The position numbers and the translations under genes were made by a program. This document shows positions 16,049-24,348 of a stretch of 61,195 nucleotides of DNA, piece by piece; the first letter of the stretch is position 1, and each line of letters begins with the position of its first letter. The DNA comes from a virus, in the IMG/VR virus record IMGVR_UViG_3300024320_000838, positions 1 to 61,195 of that record; one strand, given 5' to 3'. Under the pieces are notes generated by a model. It had not been told where the DNA came from, ran no database searches, and saw only the letters and a program-made list of their open reading frames with translations.

Positions 16049-17479
16049 TTAGAATGTAATTATATCGTAAAATATTTTAATAATCAATTGTCCATCTCCT
16101 CCAGTCAGTGTAGAGGGTGTTTTCAATTGAAATTGTAAAGCAGAACCTAAGCTATTTGCACCTGTAGCGAATCCTATGACTTTATCTGCACTTCCACTTG
16201 ACATGACTCCACCAACAAAAGATTCCAGCCTAGCACTAGGTACCAACAAATTTCCATTTCCGAAACCGGATATAGTATATGGTGTAGTTCCAAAATGATA
16301 TTCAAATGTAATTTCAAATTTATAGTACTCATTTGCTGCAGGTGCAGGTAGTAAATCTACTAAATTGTTTGCAAGTAAATCTGCTTGAGTATAAGTATAA
16401 GTACCTGTTAAACTAGAACCGGCTGGTCCAGTTGGTCCAGTTGGTCCAGCAGGTCCAGCAGGTCCTGTTGCTCCAGCAGGTCCAGCTGCTCCTGTTGCTC
16501 CAGTAGGTCCAGCTGCTCCAGATAAAAGATAATCGTAGTCTTTTTCATATTCTACAGTTACCATTACCTCTTCGTTACTTCCACCTGTATTATTACCAGC
16601 GACTTTATGACCTCTAACTACTAAAACATCTCCAGCTGTTACACTAAGAGAAATTGCAGATGACTCTTCAAAGAAATGATTTCCATCTGTATTTGCAAAA
16701 GTTAAATTTAAAACGTTATTTCCACCAGCATAATCTACATAATTTGCATTATCCGATGAAGCGCCCGGTGAAGTTAATTTACCTACACTTATTTGATAAT
16801 CGAAGGCTGCATCTACACTTGCTGCTGTAGTGTCTAGATACTTAACAGATACTTTCGTTATTTTCATATCGAAAGGTATGTGCAAAGCAGAATTATTAGT
16901 TGAAGCCGGACTTAATGTTCCGTTCCAATCTACAAATTCAGGGTTTGTTCCAACTGCAAAGTTAGTAATAAGACCTGAAATAATACCATTGGTTGTTAAT
17001 GTTCCTATACTTGCAGGCGGTGTATATGCTGATATCTCTATAGTTTCATTAGCACCTGTATTTTGTTTAGTAATATTGACGTTTGCTCCAGCAACAATCT
17101 TATCTTCTAAATATCCTGAAGTTGTATCAGCTGCTGAAATTTTTACGTTTTCATCTGTTGAAACTCCGGCAGCGGGTGCTACAGTCCAATACCAACCTTC
17201 TGTGACATCATATTTTAATTGTAAGAATTTATTGTCATCTCCAGTAAAATCTTCTACTGCAACTCCTGTAGAACCAGGAGGTAATGCAGATGGATAAATT
17301 CTATAATTTGCTAAAGTTCCTGTAAGAACTTTGTAGTTATAGTCCGCCTCGACATGTTTAAGGGGTCTATTCAATTCACTTGGATAAATTGGTTTCCAGT
17401 ATCCGTCAGCCTCTCTATGAATATTATCTGCAAAGGCTTGTGAATCTAGTGCTGTGTATTGGTCTAAAGGTTTACTCAC
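16049..17479 (-). CDS. Virion fibre-like protein with collagen-type repeats, 476 aa
   Basis: Residues ~1-320 are beta-rich, with WTVAPAAGVSTDENVKISA and KITKVSVKYLDTTAASVD segments typical of fibre modules. Around residues 325-360 there are about ten Gly-X-Y collagen triplets (GPTGATGAAGPAG, GPAGPTGPTGPAG), which form trimeric rods in phage fibres. The C-terminal ~120 residues are probably the receptor-facing tip. Likely a tail fibre or head/whisker fibre. It differs from the second collagen-repeat protein at 24598. Confidence 0.7.
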   Translation of the reverse strand: MSKPLDQYTALDSQAFADNIHREADGYWKPIYPSELNRPLKHVEADYNYKVLTGTLANYRIYPSALPPGSTGVAVEDFTGDDNKFLQLKYDVTEGWYWTVAPAAGVSTDENVKISAADTTSGYLEDKIVAGANVNITKQNTGANETIEISAYTPPASIGTLTTNGIISGLITNFAVGTNPEFVDWNGTLSPASTNNSALHIPFDMKITKVSVKYLDTTAASVDAAFDYQISVGKLTSPGASSDNANYVDYAGGNNVLNLTFANTDGNHFFEESSAISLSVTAGDVLVVRGHKVAGNNTGGSNEEVMVTVEYEKDYDYLLSGAAGPTGATGAAGPAGATGPAGPAGPTGPTGPAGSSLTGTYTYTQADLLANNLVDLLPAPAANEYYKFEITFEYHFGTTPYTISGFGNGNLLVPSARLESFVGGVMSSGSADKVIGFATGANSLGSALQFQLKTPSTLTGGDGQLIIKIFYDIITF

Positions 17480-17481
17480 TT

Positions 17482-17985
17482 TTATTTTATTTTTTTGTAT
17501 AGTGTTATTAAGTCGTCGTATCTTTCATTTGTTACCATCTCAATATAATCACATCCAATGTAACCATATTCTATGTAAGGAAAACAAACATATTCTCCGT
17601 AAAGTTTATTAAGTTCTACATTTATAGATTTTATCTTAGTTAAACCTTTAAAATGAATATTATTGATTTTATCTGGTTTGGCAGTTTCAAATCTATTTGG
17701 AAGATTGTTTACATAAACAAGCTCTCCCTTGTTTTTAAAACTAAAACTTACTAAATTATATATTCCCTCATTACTAGTGAGACAATTACAATTTGATGCT
17801 GGTACGTATGGATAAAATGAATCTATAAATTCCTTAAGTTCTTCTAATGAATTAAACTTAGGAATTGATTTTGTTCCATAGTCGTTTTTTCTATTCAACA
17901 AAATAGACTCTATTTTACCGTCATTTCTATCGATCGGTAAAAGAGACCTATAAATTGTTATTAATGATATTCTATCTGCAACCAT
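17482..17985 (-). CDS. Hypothetical protein, 167 aa
   Basis: No family recognised. The protein is alpha/beta, with the segment FDSFYPYVPASNCNCLTSNEG-like (CNC) and a C-terminal YIEYGYIGCDYIEM. Its position directly before the fibre gene (2 nt) suggests a virion or fibre-assembly role; inference only. Confidence 0.55.
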   Translation of the reverse strand: MVADRISLITIYRSLLPIDRNDGKIESILLNRKNDYGTKSIPKFNSLEELKEFIDSFYPYVPASNCNCLTSNEGIYNLVSFSFKNKGELVYVNNLPNRFETAKPDKINNIHFKGLTKIKSINVELNKLYGEYVCFPYIEYGYIGCDYIEMVTNERYDDLITLYKKIK

Positions 17986-17986
17986 C

Positions 17987-18370
17987 TTAAAAGTTTCCTG
18001 TTATTAAAAAAGCCAACATACCTAATAAAGTAGTTATAACCATCCATCCCATCTTTGTGATTTGGCTTTTCCACTTCATAAGTTCTTTGTGCTCTGTTAA
18101 TAGATCGATTCCAAGGTCTCCCTTTTCTTCCATTTTCTGTCTGAATTCTGTGTTTTTGATTGTTTCTACAACAACCCCACTATATGGATTTAAGATTTCT
18201 TTCTTTAAACCTGAAATAGCTTCCTTCATATCGTTTTGGTTTTCGATAAGCTGTTTTATAGAACTTTCTAAATAAACTCTATTTGGGTCTTCAATTTTAG
18301 TCTTTAAGTCCGTAAAGGCATCAATTAATTCTTTTACTAATTCAGCATTTGATTTGTCTGGCATAATCAA
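17987..18370 (-). CDS. Coiled-coil protein with C-terminal membrane anchor, 127 aa
   Basis: Residues 1-100 are a charged helix with coiled-coil spacing (ELVKELIDAFTDLKTKIED, IKQLIENQNDMKEAISGLK). The last ~20 residues (MGWMVITTLLGMLAFLITGNF) form a membrane anchor. The topology resembles haemolysin XhlA-type or spanin-associated proteins, but I do not assign one. A late-type box lies 13 nt upstream. Confidence 0.55.
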   Translation of the reverse strand: MIMPDKSNAELVKELIDAFTDLKTKIEDPNRVYLESSIKQLIENQNDMKEAISGLKKEILNPYSGVVVETIKNTEFRQKMEEKGDLGIDLLTEHKELMKWKSQITKMGWMVITTLLGMLAFLITGNF

Positions 18371-18382
18371 TCTATCTTTTCT

Positions 18383-18392
18383 TTTATATATC
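18383..18392 (-). promoter_or_regulatory. Late-type promoter box GATATATAAA
   Basis: The minus strand reads TAGATATATAAAAG, 13-22 nt upstream of the start at 18370. It matches the box seen before other late-type genes. Confidence 0.45.
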
Positions 18393-18429
18393 TAAAATAT
18401 ATTTAAGATAGATTTGATATGGGATTATT

Positions 18430-20436
18430 TTAGAGTAATTCTATTATCCATTCTTTATTAGTAACATCAATTGGTGAAAATGCGTATTTCCCATTAAATG
18501 CAAAATTAAGGTCGTCAACTAAATCTTTGAAATTATCTCGTAAATCTGCTTTTGTCCAATCACCATCACTAAGAGAGTCGTATGGATAAATTTTATATTG
18601 GTTTTTATTTGTAACAGAAACTTTAACCCTGTCTCCTCCAACATTAACTAAACCATTTTCTAATGCGTCTTTAATTTCACTAGTTAGGTTTTTTTTTTCA
18701 GTAACAAAACTTTCATAAGTTTTTAGATGCTCGAATGGAAGTTCTAATTGAGTATACTCTAGACCAATATCCATGATTCCCCATCCAACTTTTACGATAT
18801 GACTAGCGCTTTCTGGTTCTTGTTTATTCCATTTCCATTGCTCTTCTTCTCTATGTCTTTTAAAATCAAATACTCCTGATCTTGTTGACATACCTTCTTC
18901 ATGCTGGAAATATTCATATTGGTTATATGCTCGGTCATATTTTCTAAATATGTAAACCTCTCCTGGCTTAATCGCTAAACAGAAATATTCAAATCCTCCA
19001 GTACCTACAAATAATTTATATAAATAACCCTTTTTAGGAATTAGTTCAACATAGTCATTTACATAATTTCCATCTGCTCTAGTTTTAAATTTAGGCTTAA
19101 AGAATTTCTTAACCATTGGGTCTTTCATATTAAGGTCTGCAAGTTCTTGTGCATGGTTAGGTCCACCATAATCATTTGCATTTCTTCCAATTCTACAAGG
19201 AAGGGTTTTAAGTTCTCTGACATGACTTCCTTTTTTGTGACCCCAGTGGGTTAAACCTTTTTCTAATTGTTCTGGCCATGGGCCTCCTTTTTTCTCATTC
19301 ACAATTGATTCATCAAAAAGTCGTTTTACGTGAAATTGCATTCCTGTACCTGCTTGAACATTTTGAGTTTCTCCATCTACGTATGTTATAGTATAAATTT
19401 CTTTTCTCTTATCAATCAATTCTATACTTTTGATTTTTTTTCGCATAAATTCATCTCCAGGCGCATAGTGGCTCACAAATTTAGCTTCGTTAAATACAGA
19501 TTCTTCGATAGTCATTCCTTTTGCAGGGTTTGGAAGTTGTTTAAAGTTTTTATAAGCCCATTCTTCAGCTTGTTCTTCGTCTTTAGCTTTTGACATTGCT
19601 GCTTCTACTCTTTTTGCGAAATTAGCCTCGTATTCTTTTCCAAATACTTTTTTAAGTGGCCATTCTTTGTCCCACATATCTTTGGTAACTTCAGTACCTT
19701 CATTAACTTTTGATTCCCAAGCTTGACCAAGCTCCATTGCAATATGTTTTGTTAATTCTTTAGATTTTTTCTTAATCAAATACTCATGTGGCTCTTTTTC
19801 ACCATCATCAAAATTCATGATTCGAAGTTTAGATAAAGCTTTTGCTATTATCTTTTCCTTTTCTTTCGAATCTTTATGTGTAGAATGGGTTGCAAACTCT
19901 CTGAAATCTTCAACGTTGTCATAATCACCTAACCAATTTTCAACAGCTACTGTAATAGCTTCGACCGAAGATTTTTCTTTTGCGCTAAAACCTTCATTAA
20001 CAGATTCTGACATGTCTAATTCTACATTCTTATCAAGTCCTTTAATAAACCCTTCTACTTCTTTCTCTGCTTCTTTCTTCTCAGCATTTAATTTCTTTAA
20101 AGTATCTAAATGTTCTTTTTCTTTAGCACCATTTCCATTTTCTTTAGCATCTTTCCATAAAAGAACGGTTGCTTTCAAATCTTGAGTAATTCTTGTGATT
20201 TCGCCAAGAGCCTTATCTAATTGCTTTCTTGTAACTTTTTTAGCTTCAAATAAAGTAACAATACTTTCCATACACTGCATTTGCCATTGTGTGTTTAAAT
20301 AGTATGCTGCATATTCTTCCCTTGTTAAACCATTTATCTGTGCATTCATTTCTAAATAATCTTCCCATTCTCCTGAATGTTGAATATCTAAACCGTTGAC
20401 TAACATAAATGCCTCTGACGTTAAAACTCTACTCAT
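18430..20436 (-). CDS. Predicted internal-protein polyprotein, 668 aa
   Basis: This is built like the 1142-aa protein: domains are separated by SVNE (145-148), KVNE (243-246), FNE (315-317), IVNE (378-381) and FVTE (577-580). The last site sits in LKTYESFVTEKK, which is almost the T4 internal-protein leader MKTYQEFIAE, but placed inside a longer chain. Residues 1-140 are a charged helical domain (LFEAKK at 62-67 may be another site). Residues 382-575 hold a beta-rich domain with YLYKLFVGTGGFEYFCLA. I infer prohead-protease processing into about six pieces; their functions are unknown. Confidence 0.58.
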   Translation of the reverse strand: MSRVLTSEAFMLVNGLDIQHSGEWEDYLEMNAQINGLTREEYAAYYLNTQWQMQCMESIVTLFEAKKVTRKQLDKALGEITRITQDLKATVLLWKDAKENGNGAKEKEHLDTLKKLNAEKKEAEKEVEGFIKGLDKNVELDMSESVNEGFSAKEKSSVEAITVAVENWLGDYDNVEDFREFATHSTHKDSKEKEKIIAKALSKLRIMNFDDGEKEPHEYLIKKKSKELTKHIAMELGQAWESKVNEGTEVTKDMWDKEWPLKKVFGKEYEANFAKRVEAAMSKAKDEEQAEEWAYKNFKQLPNPAKGMTIEESVFNEAKFVSHYAPGDEFMRKKIKSIELIDKRKEIYTITYVDGETQNVQAGTGMQFHVKRLFDESIVNEKKGGPWPEQLEKGLTHWGHKKGSHVRELKTLPCRIGRNANDYGGPNHAQELADLNMKDPMVKKFFKPKFKTRADGNYVNDYVELIPKKGYLYKLFVGTGGFEYFCLAIKPGEVYIFRKYDRAYNQYEYFQHEEGMSTRSGVFDFKRHREEEQWKWNKQEPESASHIVKVGWGIMDIGLEYTQLELPFEHLKTYESFVTEKKNLTSEIKDALENGLVNVGGDRVKVSVTNKNQYKIYPYDSLSDGDWTKADLRDNFKDLVDDLNFAFNGKYAFSPIDVTNKEWIIELL

Positions 20437-20457
20437 TTTCTTAATTTATTTTTATTA

Positions 20458-20467
20458 ATTATATATC
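20458..20467 (-). promoter_or_regulatory. Late-type promoter box GATATATAAT
   Basis: The minus strand reads AAGATATATAATTAAT, 22 nt upstream of the 668-aa polyprotein start (20436). It is the same box as at 15019. Confidence 0.5.
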
Positions 20468-20497
20468 TTTTTTATTAGTGGCGTTTTTATATGCTGG

Positions 20498-20520
20498 CCG
20501 GTTACATGGACCTACCTACT
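20498..20520 (-). repeat. Copy B of the dispersed 23-nt motif
   Basis: The minus strand reads AGTAGGTAGGTCCATG then TAACCGG; 22/23 identical to the inverted copy at 49097-49119. The copy covers the last sense codons and the TAG stop of the transglycosylase gene (20512), so the motif encodes that protein's C-terminal Ser-Arg. Confidence 0.8.
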
Positions 20521-21000
20521 AACTTGCATCTCCGATTGAACTTTAGCCCAATAATGATCTGTCCCTGAATATTTATATCCTAAGGGCCCTCCATTCCAAC
20601 ATCTTGCTATTTTTTCATCGCTTGAATTTTTATGGTGGTGGTATTTCCAAACCTCAAACATTTCAATTGATTTTTCTCTGCTAGCCCGGTCTTTTAAAGT
20701 ATATACTTCTTTTCCAAGAATTCTATTTACTTCTTTAACCATAATAGGTCTAATTTGTAAAACTCCAATTGATGGAACGTCCATGTGAGTATCTCCAACT
20801 GCAGCTTCATTTCCTCTGCTCTCTACTTGAATCATTGCTTCTAAAAGATTTGATTCTTCTTCTATTACCTCTACAACTTTTACAACTTCTATCTTCTCTT
20901 CTCTTTCAATAACAATTGAAGATTTAAAGTTTTCTCCAATTGGAAAAAGTGGAATGTATAAAAAAGTAAGGCAAAGATTTATTCTATTTAAAATTACCAT
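20512..21000 (-). CDS. SLT-type lytic transglycosylase-like protein, 162 aa
   Basis: An N-terminal hydrophobic segment (LNRINLCLTFLYIPLFPIG) anchors or exports the protein. LLEAMIQVESRGNEAA contains the catalytic Glu in the usual VESRGN setting, PSIGVLQIRP is the conserved GxxQI(R/M)P, and IARCWNGGPLGY corresponds to the AYNGGP motif. It would cleave glycan strands of peptidoglycan, either for lysis or as a tail-borne entry enzyme. It starts within the end of the 49-aa gene at 20984. Confidence 0.82.
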   Translation of the reverse strand: MVILNRINLCLTFLYIPLFPIGENFKSSIVIEREEKIEVVKVVEVIEEESNLLEAMIQVESRGNEAAVGDTHMDVPSIGVLQIRPIMVKEVNRILGKEVYTLKDRASREKSIEMFEVWKYHHHKNSSDEKIARCWNGGPLGYKYSGTDHYWAKVQSEMQVSR

Positions 21001-21133
21001 AAGACAAATATCTAATTAATAAAAGTTTTTTTGCTATTTTAAAATCTCTAACTAGATTCAACTTAAGACCATGGTCTCTAGCAACTGATTCTAGATGAGG
21101 CATCACTTCTGATATTCTTTTGTTTTTAAACAT
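20984..21133 (-). CDS. Hypothetical small basic protein, 49 aa
   Basis: MFKNKRISEVMPHLESVARDHG... is a small basic helical protein. Its last 17 nt overlap the start of the transglycosylase gene. No family recognised. Confidence 0.45.
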   Translation of the reverse strand: MFKNKRISEVMPHLESVARDHGLKLNLVRDFKIAKKLLLIRYLSYGNFK

Positions 21134-21167
21134 ATATTTTATATTAACGGTTTTTAAAATGTTTCTA

Positions 21168-21680
21168 TTAGGCTAGTTTGAATCTAGAAAGGAATTCTCT
21201 CATTTCTAATACCCAAGTTGCATCCTCGCCAAAGAGGTTTTTGTAATGTGCTATTGGGCCCAAACCGGTTTGTACCTTTTGGCCCCTATGAGTTCCATCC
21301 CATTCAGGATATTTCTCTTTGTTCCAAACTCGCTCATCTACTAAAAAGACTACGGCAGTTAATTGGTCTCCAAGATCTGGTTCATGGAAGGTTGACAATT
21401 GAACACCCATTGAATATAATTCAGATTCTGCGTAATTCAATGTACCTGGAGATTCAGGATTGGTACTAGTTGTTCCACCATTCAGGATAATGAATGTCTT
21501 ATCATTTCTTGCCCATTGAGTATAAGTACAAACTTTATCATTAATTACACGTGTTCTTCCATGTTCTAAACCATATTCTACTACTGCATGGCCGAATTGA
21601 ATTCCTTGTTGAATTGGGCTAATGTTATATGGTACCAATCCGTACATTCTGTATTCTAATCTATTTTTCGTTTTTTTCAT
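21168..21680 (-). CDS. Peptidyl-tRNA hydrolase 2-like protein, 170 aa
   Basis: ISPIQQGIQFGHAVVEYG resembles the Pth2 helix that carries QxxHA. DKTFIILNGG and MGVQLSTFHEPDLGDQLTAVVFLVD resemble its central strand and the EPDLG...TA segment. Pth2 releases amino acids or peptides from stalled peptidyl-tRNA. The match is to the fold and not to every catalytic residue, so this is moderate. It would fit with the phage tRNAs and CCA-adding enzyme. Confidence 0.5.
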   Translation of the reverse strand: MKKTKNRLEYRMYGLVPYNISPIQQGIQFGHAVVEYGLEHGRTRVINDKVCTYTQWARNDKTFIILNGGTTSTNPESPGTLNYAESELYSMGVQLSTFHEPDLGDQLTAVVFLVDERVWNKEKYPEWDGTHRGQKVQTGLGPIAHYKNLFGEDATWVLEMREFLSRFKLA

Positions 21681-21825
21681 TATGTAATTTTATTAGATTT
21701 TGATTATTAAATAGGGTTAGCATTGCCCACCATGTAATTGTGCCTGCTGCTTCTGGTTCTGTGATGTAGTAGTATCCTGTCATTGTTAAACACCAGAATA
21801 CCATTAAAGTTAAAAATATTTTCAT
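21661..21825 (-). CDS. Small membrane protein, 54 aa
   Basis: An N-terminal hydrophobic stretch (MKIFLTLMVFWCLTMTGYYY) acts as signal or anchor. The rest is short with two Trp. It overlaps the start of the Pth2-like gene by 20 nt. Confidence 0.5.
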   Translation of the reverse strand: MKIFLTLMVFWCLTMTGYYYITEPEAAGTITWWAMLTLFNNQNLIKLHNEKNEK

Positions 21826-21837
21826 TTGTTTTTGTTT

Positions 21838-22080
21838 TTATTTGTTATTGTAAATTTCTATCATTCTTGTAATTCCTAACATTGCTAAGAATCCTCCTAA
21901 CAAAACAACCAGTGCTATTGTTGGATAGAGAAACATCATTGTAAAAAACCATACTGCGAATGATATTACCGAGTACATTGCCCATAATGAGAATATTGCT
22001 ATTGTAGTATACATGCAAATGGTTTTTAATATTTTTAGCGTTTCTGCTAGGTCTATGTTTTTGAATTTGAGGTCTTCCAT
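21838..22080 (-). CDS. Two-span membrane protein, 80 aa
   Basis: Hydrophobic segments at about residues 20-48 (MYTTIAIFSLWAMYSVISF) and 50-70 (FLYPTIALVVLLGGFLAML). No family recognised; holin-like in size only. Confidence 0.55.
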   Translation of the reverse strand: MEDLKFKNIDLAETLKILKTICMYTTIAIFSLWAMYSVISFAVWFFTMMFLYPTIALVVLLGGFLAMLGITRMIEIYNNK

Positions 22081-22083
22081 AAT

Positions 22084-22263
22084 TTACTTATTAAGTTTTT
22101 GATATCTTTCTGTGAAATCTTCTTCTTCCCACAGATCTTGCCATTCTTTATGGCTCATGCCTAATTTTTTCTGACATTTTGTGTTTTCTCTTTGGGAACC
22201 TATTGCAATACCCATTAAAAGTATTGATGAACCCATTAAAAAGTATGCTCCGAATGTTATCAT
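22084..22263 (-). CDS. Single-span membrane protein, 59 aa
   Basis: MITFGAYFLMGSSILLMGIAIGS is a membrane segment; a charged soluble tail follows (HKEWQDLWEEEDFTERYQK). The start overlaps the stop of the upstream gene (ATGA). No family recognised. Confidence 0.5.
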   Translation of the reverse strand: MITFGAYFLMGSSILLMGIAIGSQRENTKCQKKLGMSHKEWQDLWEEEDFTERYQKLNK

Positions 22264-22394
22264 AATATTGGTTTTGTGTTAATAATTGCTAGTCGTATTG
22301 CGCCTCCTAAATCTGCATCATTTGGATACTTCTTAGCTAGCTCCTTAATAAGCTTAAAAATTGAGGTGTCGTCTAATTGTTGTTCTTTTTTCAT
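22260..22394 (-). CDS. Hypothetical protein, 44 aa
   Basis: A short soluble helical protein (MKKEQQLDDTSIFKLIKE...). ATGA overlap with the next gene supports a real reading frame. No family recognised. Confidence 0.42.
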   Translation of the reverse strand: MKKEQQLDDTSIFKLIKELAKKYPNDADLGGAIRLAIINTKPIL

Positions 22395-22405
22395 GGTTTC
22401 TGTTT

Positions 22406-22594
22406 TTATTTGATTTTTAAATTATTAAGTCTTTTATTAATTACTTTTTCGGTTGCATCTGTTATCAACCTTTGTAAGTCTTTCATAAGAGGGTCGTTAG
22501 CTGAAGTCGGATAATTACCAACTACTAATGCCGTTTGAATTCGATCTAAAATCGATTGTCTCTCTTCTACTGATACTAATCTTTCTTTTATCAT
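22406..22594 (-). CDS. Hypothetical helical protein, 62 aa
   Basis: A small charged helical protein (SVEERQSILDRIQTALVVG, then LMKDLQRLITDATEKV). It lies in a tight operon of short early-type genes (20984-23051). No family recognised. Confidence 0.5.
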   Translation of the reverse strand: MIKERLVSVEERQSILDRIQTALVVGNYPTSANDPLMKDLQRLITDATEKVINKRLNNLKIK

Positions 22595-22611
22595 TTTTAT
22601 TTGTTTTTAAA

Positions 22612-22827
22612 TTATCTTTCTAAAATTACGAATGATCCGAAGTTTTTATCAAATACCTCTAAAAGGTTTTCATAATCTCCTGACATCATATCGTCTTCGA
22701 TTGGTTGATGTGGTATTCCTAGTTGCTTAGCCAGTCTTCTAGCCTTTCCAAGTAGTACGAATGCGTTTCCATCTGGACCTGTTAGGTCTATGATGATTTC
22801 TCTGTTGGGTTGTTTCTTTCTGATCAT
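22612..22827 (-). CDS. Hypothetical protein, 71 aa
   Basis: An alpha/beta mini-protein: REIIIDLTGPDGNAFVLLGKA then a helix and FGSFVILER. The pattern DLTGPDGNAFxLLGxA recurs in small proteins of large phages, with no known function that I can name. Confidence 0.58.
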   Translation of the reverse strand: MIRKKQPNREIIIDLTGPDGNAFVLLGKARRLAKQLGIPHQPIEDDMMSGDYENLLEVFDKNFGSFVILER

Positions 22828-22832
22828 GTCTA

Positions 22833-23051
22833 TTATATTTGGTCGTTATATTCTCCGTAAGATTCTAAATTTCTTAGTTCTAACATAACAACTTCTTTTA
22901 CGCCGTTATAATAAGGATCGAGAAAACAGTTATTTAGGATTTCATCGAATTCTGCTTTGTACTGATACGCTCTATTAAAGTAAATTTGAGCTGCTGCTTT
23001 ATATTGACCTTTTCTTATTTGGTCTAAAAAGTGTTGAATTGTTTGGTTCAT
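22833..23051 (-). CDS. Hypothetical protein, 72 aa
   Basis: Soluble helical protein (MNQTIQHFLDQIRKGQYKAAAQIYFNRAYQY...). It is the first gene after early-type promoter copy 2 and heads the operon of small proteins running down to 20984. Confidence 0.55.
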   Translation of the reverse strand: MNQTIQHFLDQIRKGQYKAAAQIYFNRAYQYKAEFDEILNNCFLDPYYNGVKEVVMLELRNLESYGEYNDQI

Positions 23052-23085
23052 TTTGTGTGTTTTAAAGGTTATTATTAATTGTTAA

Positions 23086-23145
23086 CTACAGTATAAATAT
23101 AATCATTATAAACGACATAAAAAAATCTGGAGTGAATTATTTTCA
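23086..23145 (-). promoter_or_regulatory. Conserved early-type promoter element, copy 2
   Basis: The minus strand reads CACTCCAGATTTTTTTATG, TCGTTTATAATGATTATA, TTTATACTGTAG. It lies 35-40 nt upstream of the gene starting at 23051. Near-identical to copy 7 in its core. Confidence 0.75.
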
Positions 23146-23152
23146 ATTATTT

Positions 23153-23299
23153 TTAGTTTAAAATTGTGTGAATTTGTAACTCATTTAATCTGTTAATAAA
23201 ATTAGGTACTGCTGTATGCCACCTCTTACCATATAAATTAATAGCATATTGCTTAATTTGTATTTTTTCATTTATTGACAATTGAGTGTACTGTTTCAT
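23153..23299 (-). CDS. Hypothetical protein, 48 aa
   Basis: A small basic protein (MKQYTQLSINEKIQIKQYA...YGKRWHTAVPNFINRLN) between promoter copies 2 and 3. It lies 5 nt after the gene at 23305 and so is the second gene of that transcript. No family recognised. Confidence 0.45.
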   Translation of the reverse strand: MKQYTQLSINEKIQIKQYAINLYGKRWHTAVPNFINRLNELQIHTILN

Positions 23300-23304
23300 A
23301 ATTT

Positions 23305-23619
23305 TTATTTTAATTTGCAAACATATAATGTAACGTAATTATATGAAAATGCTCTATGTGGTTCTTCAATAATACCAGCATTTATTAGTGCTGTAAGAAT
23401 ACCTTCGTTCTCGCTATAGTTTTTTATTATAACATCATTCTCGTCGATATTGACCATCTCATGTTCTAAGGCTACAGATGCTGTGCAAAAAGTAAATCCA
23501 TCTTCTGAATCTACCAATCTTAGGCAGTTTTGACCGTTTGCGTACTTTTCTCTCCATACTTCACAGATAGTTCCGGCGAATCCTAATGTTTGTGTTTTAA
23601 ATTCTTGTGTCATTTTCAT
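23305..23619 (-). CDS. Hypothetical protein, 104 aa
   Basis: A beta-rich soluble protein with no recognised motif. It starts 22 nt downstream of promoter copy 3, and the leader CAAAACAACAACA precedes the ATG. That leader is shared with the ACG-start gene at 48919. Confidence 0.6.
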   Translation of the reverse strand: MKMTQEFKTQTLGFAGTICEVWREKYANGQNCLRLVDSEDGFTFCTASVALEHEMVNIDENDVIIKNYSENEGILTALINAGIIEEPHRAFSYNYVTLYVCKLK

Positions 23620-23640
23620 TGTTGTTGTTTTGATTAATTA

Positions 23641-23700
23641 ATTATAGTATAAATATAACAATAAAAAACGACATAAAAAAATCTGGAGTGAATTATTTTC
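23641..23700 (-). promoter_or_regulatory. Conserved early-type promoter element, copy 3
   Basis: The minus strand reads CACTCCAGATTTTTTTATG, TCGTTTTTTATTGTTATA, TTTATACTATAATT. It drives the gene starting at 23619 and is nearly identical to copy 8 (48940), including the AATTAATTAATCAAAACA leader. Confidence 0.78.
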
Positions 23701-23730
23701 ATCCAGATTTCAAAAAGTTTTCAAGAGTTT

Positions 23731-24348
23731 TTAAAATTCTATAACTCTTTCTTCCCCATCAGGGTATAATTTTAAAAAGTTCTTTGGTCTTCCGTATTTG
23801 CCAGCAAACCAGAACTTAGCATCATCTCCACTATAACTTTTTATGAATTTAAGTCCGTCCTCAGTTGGAGAGTCCCAAACAAGTGGCTCTTTATGGTCTT
23901 TTCTAATGGCATCTAACATTTTCTTATTAATGCTATTTCTCTTATAACCTGGTCTGGTACTCATCATTTCAATAATAAGATATCCTTCAGTTACCTGTCC
24001 CTCTATACAAGACCATATCATTTCTGAATTTTCAATTCTTTTATTATAACTCTTTTTCCAAATATCTGTGATAGGTGACGCCCCATATTGACTAAGACTT
24101 CCTCTCATCGGGTTAAACATCAAAATTCCAGCTTTACCTTCATCATATAAAGGTAACCATTTTTCATCATGAAAATATGCAAGTACCTTTCCAGCTGGAA
24201 ACATTATATTCTGTTTCTCATTAAAAAACACAGTGATGTTGTCATTTACTGCATCTAATGAAAGTGCTTTTAACGGAAGTCCTGTTGCAGTATCAACTAA
24301 ATGTTTTCCTTGCTTAGAAAAAGCTGCAAATTCTTTTAAATGCTTCAT
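23731..24348 (-). CDS. Hypothetical GNAT-like protein, 205 aa
   Basis: The segment GYLIIEMMSTRPGYKRNSINKKMLDAIRK resembles the acetyl-CoA-binding strand and helix of GNAT acetyltransferases (R/Q-x-x-G-x-G/A region is only partly conserved). VWDSPTEDGLKFIKSYSG fits the end of such a fold. The N-terminus MKHLKEFAAFSKQ has some likeness to the capsid-targeting leaders but lacks a clear xxE cut site. Uncertain. Confidence 0.42.
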   Translation of the reverse strand: MKHLKEFAAFSKQGKHLVDTATGLPLKALSLDAVNDNITVFFNEKQNIMFPAGKVLAYFHDEKWLPLYDEGKAGILMFNPMRGSLSQYGASPITDIWKKSYNKRIENSEMIWSCIEGQVTEGYLIIEMMSTRPGYKRNSINKKMLDAIRKDHKEPLVWDSPTEDGLKFIKSYSGDDAKFWFAGKYGRPKNFLKLYPDGEERVIEF

